Origin: Woeseiaceae bacterium
Lineage (GTDB): Bacteria; Pseudomonadota; Gammaproteobacteria; Steroidobacterales; Woeseiaceae
Length of the DNA stretch: 64,000 nt
NCBI GenBank assembly: GCA_028279985.1
Contig: JANQMR010000015.1
Span: forward strand, 1-64,000
Direction: 5' to 3'
Shown in pieces: positions 26,827 through 35,847 of this stretch (the stretch's first letter is position 1; every line of letters starts with the position of its first letter). A program made the position numbers and the translations under genes. The notes below the pieces were generated by a model, which was given only the letters and a program-made list of their open reading frames with translations, did no database searches and was not told the origin of the DNA.

Positions 26827-27840
26827 TCATCCCGCATCGGCGTCCCGCCGCTCCTCGTATCGCTCCAGCAGCTCGGGCTCGATCCGGGCGCCGACATGTT
26901 GGATCACGTGGGTGGCACAGTAAGTTCCGAGGCGCGCGCACTCGGCCAGTGAGCGGTCGTCGGCCCAGCCGTACAGGAATCCCGCCGCGTAGGCGTCACC
27001 GGCGCCGGTCGTGTCGACGATTTCGGCTACGGGTGTCGCCGGCTGCTCGACTTTTTTGTCACCGTGCACGATGACCGAGCCTTTCTCCGATCGCGTCACG
27101 ACGAACAGGTTGTCGTAATCGCGGATTGCCTCGAGCGTCGAATCGAAGTCGTCGCACTCGACCAGCGCGTTGATCTCGTCCTCGTCGGCGACGACAATGC
27201 TTGCGCCGTCTTTGATCGCATCCTCGAACGACTGCCGGTGCCGTTGAACGCACAACGCATCCGAGAGCGACAAGGCTACCGTCGTGCCGGTATCCGCGGC
27301 GATGCGCATGGCTTGCTCCGCCAACGCCGGTCCCTCCGGGATGTCCCAAACGTAACCCTCGATCAGCATGACCCTGGGGCTGCCGACCGTGGCGGCCGTG
27401 ATGTCCGCCACGCCGAGCTCGGTACACGCGCCGAGATAGGTCTGCATCGTGCGTTGTCCGTTGGAACTGATCATGACGTAACTGCGTGCCGTCGGCGCAC
27501 CGTCGATTGCCGGTGCCAGACGCACGTCCACGCGGAGCGCGCGCAGGTCGTGATTGAAGACTTCGCCGAACTGGTCGTCGCGAACCTTGCCGATATAGGC
27601 GGCGCGGCCGCCCAGCGTCGCAAAGCCCGCGATCGTATTCGCAACCGACCCGCCCGACACCTCGGTCGCCGGCCCCATGATGTCGTAGATTTCTCGCGCG
27701 CGGTCGCTATCGATCAGTGTCATCGAACCGGGCTCGGCGCCGATTTGCTCGAGAAATCCGTCTTCGACGTGCGTGAGCACGTCTACGATGGCGTTACTGA
27801 TGCCCAGTAGCTGGATAGGCTCGTCCATGATGTCTTTCAT
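26827..27840 (-). CDS. PfkB-family sugar kinase, adenosine-kinase-like
   Basis: 337 aa. PfkB/ribokinase-fold motifs: SGGSVANTIAGFATLGGRAAYIGKVRDDQFG at the substrate lid and sheet, and DTTGAGDAYAAGFLYG, the anion hole with catalytic Asp. The sequence ISNAIVDVLTHVEDGFLEQIGAEPGSMTLID is typical of the bacterial group annotated as adenosine kinase, which makes AMP from adenosine; ribokinase-like activity is the alternative. The start ATG at 27840 has AAGGA at good spacing; an in-frame ATG at 27828 is possible. It is divergent from guanine deaminase and convergent with the deoD-deoC-ALDH operon, in keeping with purine salvage. Confidence 0.86.
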   Translation of the reverse strand: MKDIMDEPIQLLGISNAIVDVLTHVEDGFLEQIGAEPGSMTLIDSDRAREIYDIMGPATEVSGGSVANTIAGFATLGGRAAYIGKVRDDQFGEVFNHDLRALRVDVRLAPAIDGAPTARSYVMISSNGQRTMQTYLGACTELGVADITAATVGSPRVMLIEGYVWDIPEGPALAEQAMRIAADTGTTVALSLSDALCVQRHRQSFEDAIKDGASIVVADEDEINALVECDDFDSTLEAIRDYDNLFVVTRSEKGSVIVHGDKKVEQPATPVAEIVDTTGAGDAYAAGFLYGWADDRSLAECARLGTYCATHVIQHVGARIEPELLERYEERRDADAG

Positions 27841-28033
27841 GCATGTCCTTGTGTCGTTGCCAAAAACGGCGCACAGCCTAACACCGTCGAGTTCGCCGCA
27901 GCGCCGTCTTCGGGTTTCCGCAGCCGGCATTACCGCAGGGTTCTCCGGTTTTCGACCAATATAAATTTTGGCAAGCTTGCCGTCGAGGTACCCGGGTGGC
28001 ATACCACCGCGGCGTTTTGGGAGATCGGACACG

Positions 28034-29326
28034 ATGCAACAGGCTTTCCGCGCGGCAATCCTGCACTGCCTGGCCGATCCGGGCGAATCGGGCGACTCGG
28101 CGGCGCATCAGTATTTCGAGGACGGGATACTCGTCGTCGAAGACGGCCTCGTCGTCATGCTCGGCGAGGCCGAAGCGGTTCTGCCGCAACTGGATGACGG
28201 GGCCGAGCTCCGCGATCGTCGGGGCAGCTTGATCGTCCCCGGGCTGATCGACTGCCATGTGCATTATCCGCAGATCGGCATTGTCGGCGCCTACGGCGAG
28301 AAGCTGCTCGACTGGCTGGAACGTTACGCCTTCCCGGCGGAGCGGCGTTTTGCCGATGCGGACCACGCCCGCGAGGTCGCGCGCATTTTCGTCGAGGAAT
28401 TGATCCGCAACGGCACGACGACGGCGCTGGTTTTCGCGAGCGTGCATGCACATTCGGTGGACGCGGTATTCGAGGCCGCCGCCGCCCGCAACATGCGGCT
28501 GATCGCCGGCAAGGTACTGATGGACAGCCACAGTCCCGAAAGCCTCAGCGACGATGTCGAAACGGGCTACCGGGACAGCCGGGCGCTGATCGAGCGCTGG
28601 CACGGCCGGGGGCGGCTGGGTTACGCGATCACGCCGCGTTATGCGCTGTCGTCGTCCCTGGCGCAACTGGGCTCGGCCGGCCGCCTGGCCGAAGCGTTTC
28701 CGGACACCTGGATACAGACGCATCTCGCCGAAAACGTCGACGAGGTCGCCCGGGTCCGGCGGCGCTTTCCGGACGCGGGCAACTATCTCGACGTCTACGA
28801 CCGGGTCGGCCTGCTTCGCGAACGCGCCGTTTTCGCGCACTGCCTGCACCTGGAGCCGGCCGAGGTCGGCCGGTTGGCGGCGGCCGGCGGCGCCGTCGCG
28901 CACTGTCCGACATCGAATCTGTTCCTTGGCAGCGGTTTGTTCGATCTGCGGACTTTGGCCGACGCCGCGGTGCGGGTCGGTCTCGGCACCGACGTCGGCG
29001 CCGGCACCAGCCTGTCGCTGCTCGCGACGATGTCGGAGGCCTACAAGGTGCTACAGCTTCAGGATCAGACGTTGCCGCCGACGCGGGCCTTGTATCTCGC
29101 GACGCTCGGCGCCGCGCGGGCGCTGTACCTCGACGACGTGATCGGTAACTTCGCGATCGGTAAGGAAGCCGATTTCGTCGTGCTCGATCCGGCCGCCACG
29201 CCTTTCAGCGCGCAGCGGACCCGGGACGTCGAGTCGGTCGAGGCGTTGTTGTCCGCCCTGATCGTCCTGGGTGACGACCGTCACGTTGCGGAGACCTGGA
29301 TCTACGGCCGCGAGCAGACCGTGTAA
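28034..29326 (+). CDS. guaD: Guanine deaminase
   Basis: 430 aa amidohydrolase converting guanine to xanthine, with zinc. Motifs: PGLIDCHVHYPQIGIVGAYGEKLLDWLERYAFPAE (HxH ligands and the GuaD-specific substrate loop), TTALVFASVHAHS, THLAENVDEV (His ligand), FAHCLHLEPAEVGRLAAAGGAVAHCPTSNLFLGSG, and GLGTDVGAGTSLSLL (Asp). The ATG at 28034 fits homologous N-termini; upstream in-frame codons do not. TATAAA at 27960-27965 may be a -10 element. Its product, xanthine, is a possible substrate of the PRTases encoded next. Confidence 0.93.
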   Translation: MQQAFRAAILHCLADPGESGDSAAHQYFEDGILVVEDGLVVMLGEAEAVLPQLDDGAELRDRRGSLIVPGLIDCHVHYPQIGIVGAYGEKLLDWLERYAFPAERRFADADHAREVARIFVEELIRNGTTTALVFASVHAHSVDAVFEAAAARNMRLIAGKVLMDSHSPESLSDDVETGYRDSRALIERWHGRGRLGYAITPRYALSSSLAQLGSAGRLAEAFPDTWIQTHLAENVDEVARVRRRFPDAGNYLDVYDRVGLLRERAVFAHCLHLEPAEVGRLAAAGGAVAHCPTSNLFLGSGLFDLRTLADAAVRVGLGTDVGAGTSLSLLATMSEAYKVLQLQDQTLPPTRALYLATLGAARALYLDDVIGNFAIGKEADFVVLDPAATPFSAQRTRDVESVEALLSALIVLGDDRHVAETWIYGREQTV

Positions 29327-29455
29327 AGCGGGGCGCCGGCCTTTCATTGACCACGCGATCTCATCGGCATGCTCGACGTCGTGACCCAACACCGCCGTCA
29401 CGTGCTGCTCCCGGGACACATCGGGAGGCGGTTCGAGGCGCCCGGCCGGCAGCGG

Positions 29456-29533
29456 CGGGACGTTTGAGCTTTCAGTTGTCCTGGACGAAAGGCTTGAGCC
29501 TTTAGTCTTCTTCCACGAAAGGCCTTAGCCTTT
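29456..29533. repeat. Degenerate 30-bp tandem repeat over PRTase 3' end
   Basis: 29474-29503 and 29504-29533 are adjacent 30-bp units identical at about 23 positions, both carrying ACGAAAGGC...GCCTTT. A third, more degraded copy lies to the left (about 29456-29473). The right copy encodes the last residues of the minus-strand PRTase (RLRPFVEED); the others lie past its stop, so the 3' coding end seems to have been duplicated. Confidence 0.65.
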
Positions 29534-30089
29534 CGATGATCGACCCCAGCTCCGGTCGATTGCGCATCAATTCGTCGATCGACAGGCCGGTGAGCTCGTA
29601 GGGCAATACCAGCCAGTCGCCGGTCTCGTGGACGTAGAAGTCGGGGACGCGCAGCGTCCTCTCGGTGGGTCGATACCAGACCGTCGCGATACGGATGTCG
29701 TGCGGCAGATTGCGCCGCGTCTTGCGGGCGAGCTGGTCGATGACGGCGGCGACGCTGGAGCCCGTGCTGTAGACGTCGTCCACGATCAGTAGGGCGTGGT
29801 GCGAGCACAGGTTCTCGAGCAGGTACTGCAGGCCGTGGACGCGAATTGCGCTGCCGCTGTTCACCATGGCCTGGTAGTCGGCCGCGCCGCTGTAGGACGT
29901 GCGGATCGCAATGTGATCCGTGGCCACGCCGAAGTGCTCCAGGCCCTCCTGCACCGCGATGCCGATAGCGCTGCCGCCGCGCCACAAGCCGACCAGGAAA
30001 TCCGGCCTGAAGCCGCTGTCGTGGACCCGGGCGGCCAGCTCGAACGAATCGCGGAGCAGGTCGTCGGCGGCAATGAAACGTTTGTGCAT
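29502..30089 (-). CDS. Purine-type phosphoribosyltransferase
   Basis: 195 aa type I PRTase. The PRPP-binding signature is HALLIVDDVYSTGSS (about residues 95-109). The loop LVGLWRGGSAIGIAVQEGLEHFG is typical of xanthine/hypoxanthine PRTases, which turn a purine base and PRPP into the nucleotide. The C-terminal VHETGDWLVLPYEL matches the divergently encoded paralogue (VHETGEWLVFPHEL there reads IHETGEWLVFPHEL). Base specificity cannot be read; xanthine, guanine or hypoxanthine would suit the guaD/deoD neighbourhood. The 78-nt gap to the divergent paralogue must hold both promoters. Confidence 0.85.
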   Translation of the reverse strand: MHKRFIAADDLLRDSFELAARVHDSGFRPDFLVGLWRGGSAIGIAVQEGLEHFGVATDHIAIRTSYSGAADYQAMVNSGSAIRVHGLQYLLENLCSHHALLIVDDVYSTGSSVAAVIDQLARKTRRNLPHDIRIATVWYRPTERTLRVPDFYVHETGDWLVLPYELTGLSIDELMRNRPELGSIIERLRPFVEED

Positions 30090-30167
30090 CTGACGGTGGA
30101 CCGTAGAATCGGCAGGACTGCATGATCAGAACTGCATTATATCGACGGCAAAACGCGACGGAGCAAC

Positions 30168-30737
30168 ATGAAGAAAATCGTCCTGTCCGCCCAGGAACTG
30201 CTCGAGGATTCCTTTCGACTCGGATTGAGGGTGCGGGAGAGCGGCTTCGAGCCGACGATGATCATCGCGATTTGGCGCGGCGGCACGCCGGTCGGGATGG
30301 CGGTGCAGGAGATTCTCGCTTACTGCGGGGTCGCGTCGGATCACATTGCCATCCGGACCTCGTCCTATACCGGCGTCGACGAGCGCGGCTACGTCAGCGT
30401 TTACGGCCTGAGTTACATCATCAAGAAGATCTGCCACGACGACCGGGTCTTGATCGTGGACGACGTGTTCGATACCGGACATACGATCCGGGCCGTCATC
30501 GCGGAGCTCAGCCGACTCGCGCGGGACAATACGCCGACCGACATCCGGATTGCGGTGCCCTGGTACAAACCGTCCCGCAACGAAACCGGGCTCGAGCCCG
30601 ACTACTTCATCCACGAGACCGGCGAATGGCTGGTGTTTCCGCACGAACTCGACGCTTTGACGCCCGCCGAGTTACGCCGCGCCCGGCCCGCAATTGCCGC
30701 CATCGTCGAAGGCGTCAAGTCGGCGGCGGCAGGTTGA
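30168..30737 (+). CDS. Purine-type phosphoribosyltransferase (paralogue)
   Basis: 189 aa type I PRTase with PRPP loop RVLIVDDVFDTGHT and early motif IIAIWRGGTPVGMAVQEILAYCG. It resembles the divergent gene at 29502-30089 along its full length, so they are paralogues from an inverted duplication or a very old divergence, and may differ in base specificity. FIHETGEWLVFPHELD near the end is the characteristic hood region. The ATG follows GAGCAAC, a weak ribosome binding site. Role: purine salvage. Confidence 0.85.
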   Translation: MKKIVLSAQELLEDSFRLGLRVRESGFEPTMIIAIWRGGTPVGMAVQEILAYCGVASDHIAIRTSSYTGVDERGYVSVYGLSYIIKKICHDDRVLIVDDVFDTGHTIRAVIAELSRLARDNTPTDIRIAVPWYKPSRNETGLEPDYFIHETGEWLVFPHELDALTPAELRRARPAIAAIVEGVKSAAAG

Positions 30738-30747
30738 GTCCGATGTC

Positions 30748-30769
30748 GCAAGGATTCTTGCAAGGATTC
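30748..30769. repeat. 12-bp period tandem repeat GCAAGGATTC
   Basis: GCAAGGATTC occurs at 30748-30757 and 30760-30769. It sits 11 nt after the stop of the PRTase gene in the convergent gap before the DUF1232-like gene. Confidence 0.6.
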
Positions 30770-30837
30770 GTGTGTACCGAGGGTCCGGCAGCGGCACCCG
30801 CAGCCGTCGATCTCGCGAAGGAGATTGCCCGCTCCGG

Positions 30838-31404
30838 CTACCAGAGCCGCATGTGCCAAAGACCGTTGCCGCCGGGTGTCTGGCGGCGCTTGCGCATCCG
30901 CGCATGCAGGGCCGCGCGCTTGTCGGCGAGCCATTCCTCGCGGCCGACCGAAACGTCTTCGCCACGGCCTTTACGCCGGGCCTCCTCGGCCTTGCGGAAA
31001 GCGCAAAATTCCTCGTAGGGTTCGATCTCGTTGCGCAGCTCGCTGATGACGATCTCTGCGTAAATCGCGTCATCGAGAAAGCCGAGTCCCGGGACGTGAT
31101 CGGGAATCAGGTCCTCGGAGTCGACGAGATAGGCGAGTGCGCTCAGAACCTGGCGCCGTTCTTCATCTCTGAGCTGCCACTCGTCGTCGTTGATCATGTC
31201 TAATACGACGCCGAGTTTTTGCATCCGGCTGGAGATGAAGTCCGGAAGATCCGAAGCGTCGATCTCCCTGATCAGCTTTCGCGCGGCATCTTCGATCTGC
31301 CGGGCCGCGCCTTGGTCTTCCAGGGCTGAACGCGCCTTGTCGACGATACTCTGGAAGCGTTTCAGGTCGTCGTCGCTCAGGGTAAAGGTTACGTCGAGGG
31401 GCAT
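30838..31404 (-). CDS. YkvA/DUF1232-like protein
   Basis: 188 aa. The central segment ALAYLVDSEDLIPDHVPGLGFLDDAIYAEIVISEL matches the YkvA/DUF1232 motif (xxPxDLIPDxxPxxGxLDD), normally embedded in small membrane-associated proteins; here the motif is clear but strong transmembrane helices are not, so the protein may be soluble or peripheral. The N-terminus (SDDDLKRFQSIVDKAR) is helical. The C-terminus is basic (KRAALHARMRKRRQ). Function is unknown. It is separated by 30 nt from the unknown gene upstream on the same strand, suggesting a two-gene unit. Confidence 0.72.
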   Translation of the reverse strand: MPLDVTFTLSDDDLKRFQSIVDKARSALEDQGAARQIEDAARKLIREIDASDLPDFISSRMQKLGVVLDMINDDEWQLRDEERRQVLSALAYLVDSEDLIPDHVPGLGFLDDAIYAEIVISELRNEIEPYEEFCAFRKAEEARRKGRGEDVSVGREEWLADKRAALHARMRKRRQTPGGNGLWHMRLW

Positions 31405-31434
31405 GAGTATCGTCCGTTGTCGTCGTAAAGCCGT

Positions 31435-31902
31435 TCAGGTCCTGTTGTACGGGTCGAAACCCTGTTCCGCGTCAGGCCTGTCGTCGTCCGAGGACTCGTC
31501 CGCGTCGAGCATGCGACGCAGTGCCTGCGTGCTGACCAGGGAGAACTCCGGTTCGCCTTCGGTTCCAAGAGAAACCTGCTCCAGTACGACGTCGCCGGGC
31601 TTCGATTCGGCTTCGGCGCCGCCGGCGCTGTCCAGGGCTGCTTTCAGGTCGTCGTCGTCGATGATCTGGAACTCGCGGCTGACGGTTTCGCGGGCCACTA
31701 TCCCGTCCTTCTGTTGTGCCACCTGCCGCAGACGCTGCTTTCGCGCCTCGTCGCCGGAATCGATCATCTTTGTCAACACCGCCGTGGACAGCAGCTCGAA
31801 CTCGGCGGTTTCGACGGGACCGGTCCAAATCGTGCGGCCGCGCTCGTCGGTTTCGACCCGCGGTTTTCTGATGCGGACTGTCCGCTTGAGCTCGTCCCCC
31901 AT
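31435..31902 (-). CDS. Uncharacterised acidic protein
   Basis: 155 aa from the ATG complementary to 31900-31902 (AGGAG about 10 nt upstream); a start at 31938 is also open but less likely. I do not recognise a family. The sequence starts with a basic strand-like stretch (KRTVRIRKPRVETDERGRTIWTG), continues with two helices (ETAEFELLSTAVLTKMIDSG; EARKQRLRQVAQQ) and ends acidic and disordered (DADESSDDDRPDAEQGFDPYNR). The segment FELLST...LTKMIDS is echoed by FSLVSTQALRRMLDADE, suggesting an internal duplication. It is probably cytoplasmic and co-transcribed with the DUF1232-like gene. Confidence 0.6.
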   Translation of the reverse strand: MGDELKRTVRIRKPRVETDERGRTIWTGPVETAEFELLSTAVLTKMIDSGDEARKQRLRQVAQQKDGIVARETVSREFQIIDDDDLKAALDSAGGAEAESKPGDVVLEQVSLGTEGEPEFSLVSTQALRRMLDADESSDDDRPDAEQGFDPYNRT

Positions 31903-32158
31903 CTCAGGTTCACTCCTCCGCCATGTGACGCCGGTCACAGGGGTCAGCCATCGTATGGCACATCATACCGCCGGTACCTTTGGAATCAATGAGTTAATCT
32001 ACGTATTCGCTGCGGTCCCGGGGTTTCGCCGCGCGGCCTCGGGCAATAACGACCAGAAGCCACGCGGCCGGCTGCCCAAAGCTGAGAAACAGTTCCGGTA
32101 ATCAAAGGTTTAGCGACAGTAATATGGTGCCGATTTTTCGATGCGGGGCCCCGGCTAG

Positions 32159-34114
32159 ATGAGTCTGGACGTAGCACTGGCCATTCTGTTGAGTTTCACG
32201 GCAGCCTGTTACCTGCTGCTGGGGATGCAGCTTGCCTTGGTCCGGCGCGAAACCAGCAGCATGCCTCTGGGGACGCTGTTCCTGGTGATCAGTGTCTGGG
32301 TATTCGGCGGCGCAACCGAGTTGATGGCGACGTCCTTCGACGTGTTCTTGCTCGGTCGTACCGGGCACTTCATCGGCGCGGCCCTGCTGCCGGTGGTGAT
32401 CTACGTCTGTTTCCGCGAATACATGGGTTACGAGACCCCGATGCGCACGATCGTCCTGTTGATGATCATCCCGGTCGTGTCGATCGCGCTGGCGGTAACC
32501 AATCAATACCACGAGTTCATGTGGTACGCGCCCTATGTCGACGCCGACGGAGCGTTCCTGACCCGTCCCGGCAAATGGGGGCCCTGGTTCTTGTTCGTCC
32601 ACGTTCCGCACAGTTACCTCCTCCTGGTGGCGGCGTTGCTGAAACTGTTCCTACACAGCTCGTCCGTCGCCTCCGCCCAGCGGCGCGGCCTGTTCCTGTT
32701 CGTCGCGGTCAGCGTCGTGCCCCTTTGCGCCACCATGGCTTACGACCTGGGCTTCGGGCCGAACACGATGTCCTTCGTGCCGCTTGCGTTTGCGGTCACC
32801 TTGCCGGCTTATGCCTGGTTGATTCTCGGCGAACGCATCGTCGAGTTCGCGCCGCTTGCCTATGAGACCGTGTTCCAGAACATGCGCGATCCGGTCGTGG
32901 TCCTCGACGATCGGAACCGTGTCATAGGCCTCAATCGGGGCGCCGAGGACCTCCTGGAAGTGTCGGAGCAGGATGCCTTGCGCGTGACCCTGGACGGACT
33001 GTTCAAAGACGGCGCCACCGACGTCTTCGAAGCGCTGTCTACCGGGCGGCCGCAAAAGATGATGACCGACACGGGACGTTTCCTGCATGTGCAGGCATCG
33101 CCGATCCAGTCCGGGCGGCGGTCCACGCGCGGCGGCCGGGTGCTGATGTTCCGCGACGTGAGCGACGTGGAAAAAGCCCAGCTCGAGGTGCGCAAGAGCG
33201 AAAAACTGCTCCGAACCCTGATCGACCACTCGGCCAACGGCATCGTCAGGATGCGTTGGGTGCGGGAGGAGGAGAGCGGCGGCCAGAGCTTGCGGTGCAT
33301 ATTCGCGAACGCGGCGGTGGGACGGTTTCTCGGCGTAGACTCCAAAGATCTGGTGGGTCGCCGCGGTGAAGACGTGATCCAGCTTGCCACCAGCGGCATG
33401 AGCGCGGCGGCCGCGCGGGCGACGATGAGGCGGTTTGCCGAGGCCGCCGAACAGGGGATCAGCGTCGACACCGAAGTCCAGCAGGAGTCGGGCGAAAAGG
33501 GCCGCTGGATGCGCCTGATCTGCGAACCGGTGGATGACGATATCGCCGCAACCTTCATCGATATCACCGATCGCAAGGCGAAGGAACGGCAGATGGAGTC
33601 CATCGCCTGGTCGGACCCGCTGACCGGCGTGCTCAACCGGCGCGGGTTCGAGCGCGATGCGGCCAGGCGGCTGAGCGGCAGCGCCGACGATGCGACCGGC
33701 GCGCTGTTGTTCATCGACCTCAACCAATTCAAGCAGATCAACGACCGTTGCGGTCACGAAGTCGGCGACCAGCTTCTGACCATCGCGGCCAAGCGCTTGA
33801 CGCAGGGTTTGCGGCCCCGCGACATCATAGGCCGGCCCGGCGGCGACGAGTTCGTGGCGCTGGTTCCGGACGTCACGACCGACGTCGCCGACCAGCTCGC
33901 CAGGCGCCTGGCCAGATCCCTGGAGGAGCCGTATCTGATCGGCTCGCGATCCTTACGCTGCGCAGCTTCGATTGGCCTTGCGCTTTATCCCGAACACGCC
34001 AACACGCTGACCGGCCTGCTGCGCGAGGCGGACCAGGCCATGTATCGCGCGAAGGCGCGTACGCGCGGACTGTCGGACGCCGGCGATCGGGACCTGTTCG
34101 AGCGCGCCGGCTGA
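32159..34114 (+). CDS. Membrane diguanylate cyclase with 7TM and PAS domains
   Basis: 651 aa. Residues 1-220 are a seven-helix membrane domain of the histidine-kinase N-terminal 7TM type. Two PAS-like domains follow (about 235-345: NMRDPVVVLDDRNRVIGLNRGAEDLL; about 350-475). The C-terminal GGDEF domain (about 485-640) has an intact active site GGDEF at 561-565, preceded by RPRD, a complete RxxD inhibitory I-site five residues upstream, so it should synthesise c-di-GMP with product inhibition. No EAL domain is present. The signal sensed is unknown. A ribosome binding site is not obvious before the ATG. Upstream (31903-32158) no riboswitch is recognised; TAATAT near 32119 could be a -10 box. 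Confidence 0.9.
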   Translation: MSLDVALAILLSFTAACYLLLGMQLALVRRETSSMPLGTLFLVISVWVFGGATELMATSFDVFLLGRTGHFIGAALLPVVIYVCFREYMGYETPMRTIVLLMIIPVVSIALAVTNQYHEFMWYAPYVDADGAFLTRPGKWGPWFLFVHVPHSYLLLVAALLKLFLHSSSVASAQRRGLFLFVAVSVVPLCATMAYDLGFGPNTMSFVPLAFAVTLPAYAWLILGERIVEFAPLAYETVFQNMRDPVVVLDDRNRVIGLNRGAEDLLEVSEQDALRVTLDGLFKDGATDVFEALSTGRPQKMMTDTGRFLHVQASPIQSGRRSTRGGRVLMFRDVSDVEKAQLEVRKSEKLLRTLIDHSANGIVRMRWVREEESGGQSLRCIFANAAVGRFLGVDSKDLVGRRGEDVIQLATSGMSAAAARATMRRFAEAAEQGISVDTEVQQESGEKGRWMRLICEPVDDDIAATFIDITDRKAKERQMESIAWSDPLTGVLNRRGFERDAARRLSGSADDATGALLFIDLNQFKQINDRCGHEVGDQLLTIAAKRLTQGLRPRDIIGRPGGDEFVALVPDVTTDVADQLARRLARSLEEPYLIGSRSLRCAASIGLALYPEHANTLTGLLREADQAMYRAKARTRGLSDAGDRDLFERAG

Positions 34115-34261
34115 CAGCCGCGCGACAAATCGCTTTCACCGGATTCCGGTCGCGTTCGCCGCAGACTGCATCGGCGTCGCGTTGTGCAGCGGCCTCCTGG
34201 CCGGCCCATGCCGGCGATGGTACGCTCTCGGCTTCGTGCCCGTCGCGGGCTGGAGAGCCAC

Positions 34262-34540
34262 ATGGTGACAGCAATCGTCTTGATCAAGGCGGAGACCGAC
34301 CGGATACCGGAACTGGCGCAGAGCATCGCCGAGATGGACGGCGTGCAGGAAGTGTTCTCCGTCGCAGGCCGGCATGATCTGGTTGCCATCGTCAAGGCGA
34401 GCCGCAACGAAGACCTCGCGGATGTCATCAGCGACCGGATGCGCCATCTCGACGGTATCGTCGCCAGCGAGACGCTGATCGCGTTTCGCGCCTATTCCAA
34501 AAAAGAACTCGAGGCCGGCTTCGAGCTCGGCCTCGACTGA
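34262..34540 (+). CDS. Solo Lrp/AsnC ligand-binding (RAM) domain
   Basis: 92 aa, consisting only of the Lrp/AsnC C-terminal ligand-binding domain: VTAIVLIKAETDRIPELAQSIAEMDGVQEVFSVAGRHDLVAIVKASRNEDLADVIS is the alpha-beta sandwich, with GRHD at the effector-binding turn. There is no DNA-binding helix-turn-helix. GGAGAG precedes the ATG at good spacing. Such solo domains form dimers or octamers and may bind amino acids or modulate full-length Lrp proteins; the role here is unknown. It lies between the GGDEF gene and the thiolase gene. Confidence 0.88.
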   Translation: MVTAIVLIKAETDRIPELAQSIAEMDGVQEVFSVAGRHDLVAIVKASRNEDLADVISDRMRHLDGIVASETLIAFRAYSKKELEAGFELGLD

Positions 34541-34638
34541 ACGGCGCCCCGCGGCAGCGGCCGGCATGATGCCGTGCAGGAGAATACCGTCATGAACGTC
34601 CACGAACACGCATCTCCGCCGGCGCGAAGACCAGCGGC

Positions 34639-35847
34639 ATGACCGAGGTCCTGATCTGCGATGCGGTCCGGACGCCGATCGGGCGTTACGGCGGCGCGCT
34701 GTCGGCGGTGCGGGCCGACGACCTCGGCGCGCTGCCGATCCGGGAGCTGCTCAGCCGCAACCCGGAGCTCGATCCGGCGTCGATCGACGACGTGGTCTAC
34801 GGCTGCGCCAACCAGGCCGGCGAGGACAATCGCAACGTCGCCCGGATGTCGTCCTTGCTCGCCGGCCTGCCGGTGACCGTTCCCGCCGGAACGGTCAACC
34901 GATTGTGCGGCTCGGGCATGAACGCGCTGGGCAATGCGGCCGACGGCCTGCGGGCCGGAAGTATCGAGCTAGCGATTGCCGGCGGCGTCGAATCGATGTC
35001 GCGGGCGCCTTTCGTGATGCCCAAGCAGAGCGCGGCGTACGGCCGCAAGGCCGAGATTTACGATACGACCCTGGGCTGGCGATTCGTCAACCGCGAGCTG
35101 GAAAGGCAATACGGCATCGATTCGATGGCGGAGACGGCCGAGAACGTCGCCGCGGACTTCGGTGTGTCCCGCGCCGACCAGGACCGGTTTGCGCTCAGAA
35201 GCCAGCAACGCGTCGAGGCGGCGGTCGCCGCGGGTCGCTTCGACGACGAGATCATGTCGGTGACGATACCGGCTCGCCGCGGGGACCCGGTCGTCGTCAC
35301 CGCCGACGAGCATCCGCGGCCGGGGTCGACCCTCGAGGCGCTACAAAAGCTGAGACCCATCGTTCGCCAGGACGGTTGTGTGACGGCCGGTAACGCGTCC
35401 GGGATCAACGACGGCGCTTGCGCCTTGTTGCTGGCTTCCGACGCGGTTGCGGCGCGACGGGGATTGACCCCGCTGGCGCGCATCGTGAGCTGGGCCGTCG
35501 CCGGGGTGGAGCCGCGGGTCATGGGCATGGGCCCGGTGCCGGCGTCGAAACGGGCGCTCGCGGCGGCGGGCCTTGCGATCGGGCAGATGGATGTCATCGA
35601 GCTCAATGAGGCATTTGCCGCGCAGGGTCTTGCCGTGCTGCGCGAGCTGGGCGTCGACGACGATGCCGAACACGTAAATCCGAACGGCGGTGCGATCGCC
35701 CTCGGTCATCCACTGGGGATGTCGGGGGCAAGGCTCGTCGCGACCGCGGCCCGCGAGCTTGCCCGCAGCGGCGGACGTCATGCCCTGTGCACGATGTGTA
35801 TCGGGGTCGGACAGGGTATTGCGATGATCATCGAGAACGCCGCGTGA
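34639..35847 (+). CDS. Acetyl-CoA acyltransferase (thiolase), PcaF-like
   Basis: 402 aa thiolase. The nucleophile Cys is in VNRLCGSGMNAL (about residue 90), the His in GHPLGMSGARL, and the second Cys in LCTMCIGVGQG. The sequence resembles beta-ketoadipyl-CoA thiolases (PcaF: AVRTPIGRYGGALSAVRADDLGALPI), which split 3-oxoadipyl-CoA into succinyl-CoA and acetyl-CoA in aromatic degradation. No other pca genes are in the window, so a general degradative thiolase is also possible. The nitroreductase gene overlaps its stop by 4 nt (GTGA). Confidence 0.88.
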   Translation: MTEVLICDAVRTPIGRYGGALSAVRADDLGALPIRELLSRNPELDPASIDDVVYGCANQAGEDNRNVARMSSLLAGLPVTVPAGTVNRLCGSGMNALGNAADGLRAGSIELAIAGGVESMSRAPFVMPKQSAAYGRKAEIYDTTLGWRFVNRELERQYGIDSMAETAENVAADFGVSRADQDRFALRSQQRVEAAVAAGRFDDEIMSVTIPARRGDPVVVTADEHPRPGSTLEALQKLRPIVRQDGCVTAGNASGINDGACALLLASDAVAARRGLTPLARIVSWAVAGVEPRVMGMGPVPASKRALAAAGLAIGQMDVIELNEAFAAQGLAVLRELGVDDDAEHVNPNGGAIALGHPLGMSGARLVATAARELARSGGRHALCTMCIGVGQGIAMIIENAA

